A DNA stretch of 64,000 nucleotides from assembly GCA_951230915.1 (NCBI GenBank), contig OX579642.1, positions 13,764,001 through 13,828,000 of the forward strand, given 5' to 3'. The notes beneath the pieces are model-generated. The model ran no database searches. It had not been told where the DNA came from and saw only the letters and a list, made by a program, of their open reading frames with translations. Below are positions 59,081-64,000 of this stretch, piece after piece (the first letter of the stretch is position 1; each line of letters opens with the position of its first letter). The stretch is from Antitrichia curtipendula. Its lineage: Eukaryota; Streptophyta; Bryopsida; Hypnales; Leucodontaceae. A program made the translations under genes and the position numbers.

Positions 59081-59730
59081 TTATCTTTTGGATTTTTTTT
59101 GGAGTTCTCTCATTTGCCACAATGATGATTCCAAAGTGTGAAACATATCAGTTTCTTGCAGTTTTCCAAATGACACATTGGCTTTAACTTGAAGCTCTTT
59201 TTCTGCTTCTTTAGCCCAATCCATAGAGAATTCATCATTCTCTAGAATGCATAGATTGTAAAGACATAGAGATGCTGTAACAATGTCAGACAAATTTTGA
59301 AGTGACATGTCAATTCTTTTCAATAATATGCACCATCTTCCTTTCAGAATTTCAAATGCTCTTTCCACAGCCATACAGGTGCTTGATTGGATAAAATTCC
59401 AATGTGATTTTTTTCTAGGCAATCCTTCTCCCTTGATGGTGAGTAAAACCAAGGTCTCATAGGATACTCAGCATCACCATGAATTTGTAAGGTAAAAATG
59501 AACCTCTTATAGTCTTCTTTCCAATTTCAGATTTCTAAAATAAGGACCAATCATAAATCCATCCAACCCATCCAAAATCACAGTCCCAGAATTTGCAGTC
59601 AGCATCTACAACTCCTTGTAGTAAACATGAATAATTTCACTTTTGGCAATAGTATGCAACATGGTCATGAGATGGTGCTATAATAGAGATGTGGCTACCA
59701 TCTATTGCCCTTAGAATAAGCATTTGAGAC
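59081..59730 (-). pseudogene. PIF/Harbinger (HARBI1-like) transposase remnant
   Basis: On the minus strand, AIDGSHISIIAP (about 59712) carries the first catalytic Asp. GVVDADCKFWDCDFGWVGW follows near 59600, and GDAEYPMRPW at about 59470 is the G-D-S-x-Y-P-L element. A one-base frame change leads into the 123-codon ORF with SSTCMAVERAFEILKGRW, which carries the final Glu region, and TASLCLYNLC. At least one stop near 59635 and the frame change make it inactive. HARBI1-type enzymes cut and paste DNA at 3-bp targets. The convergent Myb-like partner is upstream. Confidence 0.75.
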
Positions 59731-59779
59731 CATTGTTTTTTTGACATAAAAAAAACACAGGTTTCTTCTAGTGAAGGCA

Positions 59780-59929
59780 CCGATTGAGAAAAAGAAATAA
59801 TATTTCAATCAAGCTAATTAATTTTTCTATCTTCAAGAAATGTTTCAAAAAATAATGAATAAAATACAACCCGTAGGTACCTGCCCAAAATCCCATTTGT
59901 CTTGTGAAGGAACAATGGTTCTTTAGGGA
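59780..59929. mobile_element. TTAA-type family A right-end fragment
   Basis: The segment from GCACCGATTGAGAAA to GAACAATGGTTCTTTAGGGA matches the last 150 bp of family A and ends at TTAA (59930-59933). It abuts the CACTA-type terminus at 59773, which suggests that element inserted into, or removed, the rest. Confidence 0.5.
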
Positions 59930-62610
59930 TTAAAAATTTGCAAAAGCACTCATTGGAAGTTAAACTACTATAGAAGACCTCCCCTTTTTACAACAAAATT
60001 CTAAAGATGAATCAGTGAACTTTTGTCCTATTAGAAGAATTATTTATCATCCATCAAACGCCAAACGTCCATATTGATGTTTAAGATTAAGGTTGAAAAG
60101 GTAAAGGTGCATCCACTTTTTGGATGTGTGGATCTTTAGGGGTTATCTCTATAAAAATATTGTGGATCAAAATGGTCCAATGGATGACTTCACAATTAAT
60201 AGTAGACAAAGAGAATGCACCTATTGGACGAGCTATTGGAGAATTTTGTTGGCTACCTTGGTCATGGGGGCTGCCTCTTTGCATGGTTAAAAGACCATGA
60301 GGGATGCTCTACTAATATAGTATCTTCTATTTATTTATTTATTTATTTTGACACAAATGAAATGGAATTTCATTGCAAAGAAAAAATACAAACTAGCTAG
60401 CCACAAGTGGCCTGGCCGGGAGAGAATTCAACCAACCAACCAAAGACAAGACCACGATCCAACCCAACCCGACCCAAGACAAAGAGCATCAAGCAAGCAG
60501 AGTGCAGCGGAGAGCCGTGAGGCCCCCTACAGCCTACCACCTCAAGTTGAACCAAAGCCCCGATCTGCCGGGCCACCCTTCAAGGCGGTTGAAACACGAA
60601 CCCCACCCTTGGCCCAGCCATCACCCACCGGAGAAGACCCTCAACCATGTCAACAAAGAAACCAAATCAATACCTCCTATCTAAAAAGTTCCCCCGTAAC
60701 TTCTGTTTCTCCTTAGGGGAGCGACGCTTGGGGCTGATCACATTAGCCCATTTGACTCTACCATAATCAATCATCCCTCGCCAAATATGATCAATCAACC
60801 GCTCCAAAGTCCACACTTGATTGTTAAAAACGAGGTCATTGCGTTGCATCCAAAGAGTCCACAAAACTGTAGAACAAAGTTCAAGCCAAATCCTCTTGAC
60901 CTTATTGAAACGTCGGGGGATTGCCACCAAAAAAGTCCCTTGGTGCCACGTGAGTGGCTGCTACGGTCCTTGGACCTCCCGCCCCTCAAGAGCGACGTTC
61001 AAAATGTGAATAGCCCATTGCTATGCTCTCTGTGTTGAGAGACACTCCCAGAATTGGTGGAGGACAGTCTCTTCTGATCTTCACGGGCACACATGGCAAA
61101 GAGTGTCCACCGCCCCATCAATCCTTCCTTGCCATTGGTTGACAACAACAGCATGGTGCCAAATAAGCCGTAAAAGCCCTGCCTCTTTTCTAATCCTCTC
61201 TAGAGGCCACATTGTGCACCACTTCAATTGAAAATCTTCAGGCAAAATACCACCCCATTTCCGCGTGACAGGGTTAGAAACCTGGTGGTGTTTCAAGAGA
61301 AGCTTGCGACCAAGTTTAGCAGTGAAGTTCATCAAAGCTGTATTGGGTTTTGTTGTGTTCCACTTGAACTTATTGGGGTCCAAGCCAACTAATCAATGCG
61401 ACCGTAGAATAGTAAGACTTCAATCTTCTTTGGCCCATATAAAATTGATGTCACCCTGACCCGATGAAAGATCCTAGTGATGGCCCAATCTTTGGAAGGA
61501 CGAAAAGAGGGAGGCTTGGGTCTTAAGATACAAGTTGTAGGGAGGACCAAATAACCATCATGTTTCCATGTATGGGGCCATGTCTGTGCGGGAGTGCCAA
61601 GCATGATATTACTCCGTTCCAGGGCCTGAATAACGATAATGGGGACTCAATGATTGTCTTGATGGTACCACCCTATCCATTCTCCATCCCTCACACAAGG
61701 TTGCGGCTTATCCAACACATCTCCCCACCGCGCTTGAAGGGCTCTTGTGGCAGCTAACCAAGCTCTTGACTCCTTGGGCAGGAGGCCATTGCCCTCAATC
61801 ACCTCCTCGGGGGAAAGAAAATTGCCATCTTTCCACACGTCTTTGATCTAGCAGACACCTTGGCGGTGGAAGCTTGTAGCCTTGATCTTTGAGAAATCAG
61901 GACCAAGGAGTATGAGGTTGGGAGACCACCAAAGCGACTCCACACCAATTTCTTCTAGCATTCTTGGAGGGACCGATATCACATCCTCTCTAAGCTTTCG
62001 CTAGGATGTGCCAACCCGGTTCCACACTGTGGATCCCCTATATGCTTGAGAATGTGGAAGCGTAAAGTACTTTATGCTAGGGGCCCACCGTCCACCTTTA
62101 TATGGTTGAAAATGGCTCAAGCGGTGTTTCAAAAACATATGCAAGCTGGAAGACCCTGGCTCACAGGCCTTGAGAATCCATTTGGTCATGAGGGTAGTGA
62201 GAGCATCATGGAGGTGGATAACATTGATTCCACCATTTTCCTTTGTCTGCCACAGCATTGAATCCACGAGCCTTTGGTTTGGGCTCAATGCATAGAGCCA
62301 AACCACATGTAGTTCTAAATAGAGGAGGTCACTTTCCTGCTTTTGTGTCTGCCCAAATGGAGACAAAGTATAGTATAGAAGATAAAAGCACACTATTGAC
62401 GATCACTCCCTGTCCGGTGGAGTTGATTCTTGCAGTGCACCAATATTGGAGCTTCTGAAATATCCCGTCATGTAATAATTTGTCCACAGAGTGTGTCCCT
62501 AAGTTGATGCCAAATGGTGTCCCTAAGAGCTTACTAACATTGGGGCCATCAACCCACGTAATGCTAAGTTGACCCGTCCCTTGAGGCTGTGCACGCACGG
62601 CCCCAACATG

Positions 62611-63150
62611 CTAGTAACCGCATGATTTGGTCCAATTTAGGGCCAAGCCAAAGGCCAAGCAGAAACGGTTCATTAGTGCCACTCTTGTCACTAGTGTACC
62701 TTCTTCACCCTGTAGTGTGAAGGACATGTCGTCAGCATATTGGGCAAGGACTTGTTGCCGATCCCCCCCATGGAGACTTATACCTTTGATCGTGCTGATG
62801 GTGACCTTGGCCTTGACCATGGTGTTTAGTGCCTCAGCCACAATCAAAAAAAGGTAAGGTGCTAGTGGACAACCTTGTCTAACTCCTCGCTCAATTGCAA
62901 ATTGCTGAGATTGAGATCCATTGACCTTGACTGTCGCTGTAGTATTTTTAAAGAGTAGCTTAGTCATAGCCACAAACTCGAGGGGCATACCAAGTCTTTC
63001 CATGGCACGGAAAAGAAATGACCATTCAACCATATTATACGCCTTAGAAAAATCAAGTTTCAAGAATATGAGGGGTTGTTTGGAGTGTTCTGCCCACGCA
63101 ATCGTCTCATGAGTTAATAATATGTTGTCTAGGATAAAATGCATAGGCAA
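62611..63150 (-). pseudogene. LINE reverse transcriptase core
   Basis: The 179-codon frame has LKLDFSKAYNMVEWSFL (motif with the first catalytic Asp), GVRQGCPLAPYLFLIVAEAL and YADDM (catalytic Asp pair, with Met following). It lacks the start, since the true polyprotein continues 5' across the MITE. It ends at a stop at 62611, while homology continues in other frames (GTPFGI and the rest from 62598). Confidence 0.85.
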
Positions 63151-63232
63151 AAATGCTAACTAGTCAAAATCAATAACTTTCATCAAAATGGATTGAAGTC
63201 AGAGTTGTAGTGCTTTGACAAATAACTTGTAC

Positions 63233-63305
63233 CACTATAGAAAACCCATATTTTTTTTTACGTCTAAAATTTGGACGTCAAAAAAAACACGGGTTTCTTA
63301 TACTG
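63233..63305. mobile_element. 73-bp CACTA-type MITE inside the LINE
   Basis: TAC is duplicated at 63230-63232 and 63306-63308. The ends CACTATAGAAAACCC and, inverted, CAGTATAAGAAACCC resemble the MITE at 57436. The core is a short hairpin around GACGT. LINE sequence continues on both sides, so the insertion is younger than the LINE. Confidence 0.75.
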
Positions 63306-63445
63306 TACGCAACATTGAGTAGTGTGACAGGCCTCCAATTTGTTAATTTGCTCCCCGAGTCTTCTTTGTGTAGCAGTGTGATCAAACCCTTAGTCACTCC
63401 TAGAGGTAGTTGTTGCATATTAATAGATTTGGTGATCATTTGCCA

Positions 63446-63838
63446 TTAGTCATCCTTAATTGTGTCCCAATATTGTTTGAAGAATTCTAAGATGACCCCA
63501 TCAGGGCCTGGAGCTTTGCTTCTATTCAAATCTAAGACGACTGCATCAAGGACCTCAAGTGTGATTGGTTTACTCAGGGAGTGCTTCATGTCTGCCGTAA
63601 GTTTGTTCCTCAAGCATGACAATGCTTTCTCAGCCGTTGCCTCCTTTTCTGCTGAGCGGGGGGGGGAGGAGGTTGTGTATAATTTTTGATAATACCTTGA
63701 GCAAATTGCTTCAAGGTTAGGTTGGTCAGTAAAAGTACTCCCTTGCTCATCTTCAAGCTCTGTGATGTTCAATGCCCCTGTGTGAGCCTTGGCAGCTTGG
63801 AAGAATTTTTTAGTGCAGCCTATCCAACCTTCATCCAT
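63446..63838 (-). pseudogene. LINE reverse transcriptase N-terminal part
   Basis: This frame contains FTDQPNLEAICSRYYQKLY and LNRSKAPGPDGVILEFFKQY, the K-A-P-G-P-D-G motif that opens plant LINE reverse transcriptases. It is separated from the core by about 300 bp, of which 73 bp are the inserted MITE. A stop lies on the 5' side. Confidence 0.8.
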
Positions 63839-64000
63839 TTAACACGGCTACGAATCCTTTGTCCCTCTGCTAGGTGTTGTTCAAATGTGGAGAGTTGGTC
63901 TCCAAGAGCGCCAATTTGCTCTTGGATGTTTTGATTTTGTGGGTCATTTTGAAGGCCTTGGTGCAGATCAACTAGTTGACCATGCAATTCTGACTCCGTT

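Larger units (their letters stand above)
60328..64000 (-). mobile_element. LINE (non-LTR retrotransposon), minus strand, cut by window end
   Basis: A TAAA-type tail on the minus strand (60328-60350) marks the 3' end. Going 5', 60667-60930 is the C-terminal tail (WTLWMQRNDLVFNNQVW) and 61050-61383 the zinc-finger region (LCHVCP, then ETVLHQFWEC after one stop). 62001-62393 is the connecting region (GGINVIHLHDALTTLMTKWI), 62611-63150 the reverse transcriptase core and 63446-63838 its N-terminal part. Many stops make it inactive. The endonuclease and 5' end would lie beyond 64000. A 73-bp MITE splits it at 63233. Confidence 0.85.

Noticed and set aside
60087..60146. Another TTAA-element end (CTTTAGGGGTTAT at about 60133)
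   Set aside because: No matching family sequence precedes it and no partner end was found. It may be chance.

Overview
The window looks like transposon-dense nuclear DNA from a plant, probably a non-seed streptophyte (bryophyte, lycophyte, fern or alga). The reasons are plant-type TTTAGGG repeats, GT-AG introns, a plant-style LINE, a PIF/Harbinger pair (Myb-like ORF plus transposase), a Ty3/gypsy gag remnant, and no bacterial operon structure or tRNA/rRNA genes. I cannot name the species. Most of the DNA is AT-rich and made of nested, mostly non-autonomous transposons. Ordinary host genes are not evident.

Layout. 1-7.1 kb: TTGCAA-type motif clusters at both edges, and two elements bounded by TTAA. 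7.3-13.2 kb: a TA-target element, a 2.4-kb hAT-like element rich in CCGG motifs at its ends, and a nested pair of TTAA elements. 13.2-18.3 kb: mostly unrecognised sequence, with a 239-bp TTAA MITE and a CT-rich degenerate repeat. 18.3-21.6 kb: a GC-richer, CCGG-studded element with one long decayed ORF. 22.1-23.9 kb: a gypsy gag-protease remnant. 24.1-32.9 kb: TA-target elements, a strong 75-bp-arm hairpin, a hAT MITE, a tandem duplication and a LINE 3' fragment. 33-55.5 kb: the most unusual region. 55.9-60 kb: TTAA-element pieces, a CACTA-type MITE and a Harbinger element. 60.3-64 kb: a LINE on the minus strand, running off the window and interrupted by a 73-bp MITE.

The 33-55.5 kb region. 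A minus-strand gene (33.4-36.3 kb, leader to about 37.95 kb) encodes a DUF7869-like protein. A plus-strand gene (48.2-51.8 kb, possibly on to 54.2 kb) encodes a protein with a ParB/DGQHR-like box (INGQHS) followed by a region laid out like an N4/N6 DNA methyltransferase but with degenerate motifs. Further downstream are a coiled coil and an FCP1/NIF-type HAD domain. A small minus-strand gene (46.06-46.51 kb) lies divergently upstream. About 20 copies of a roughly 21-bp palindrome (TTATCYTCG-N3-CGARGATAA) sit in the upstream regions and introns of the DUF7869 and ParB-like genes, with three more in the low-complexity coding part. They are absent from the conserved coding parts and from the 38.4-47.5 kb gap. 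I infer one large mobile element, or two related ones, carrying its own cis-acting palindrome. Possible readings are recognition sites for an element-encoded protein, like parS for ParB or the motifs bound by VANC in VANDAL elements.

Transposition structure is unusually readable here. TTAA-target elements (piggyBac- or Kolobok-like) are nested up to three deep. Several insertions can be matched to an uninterrupted copy in the same window, which fixes their ends and target duplications.
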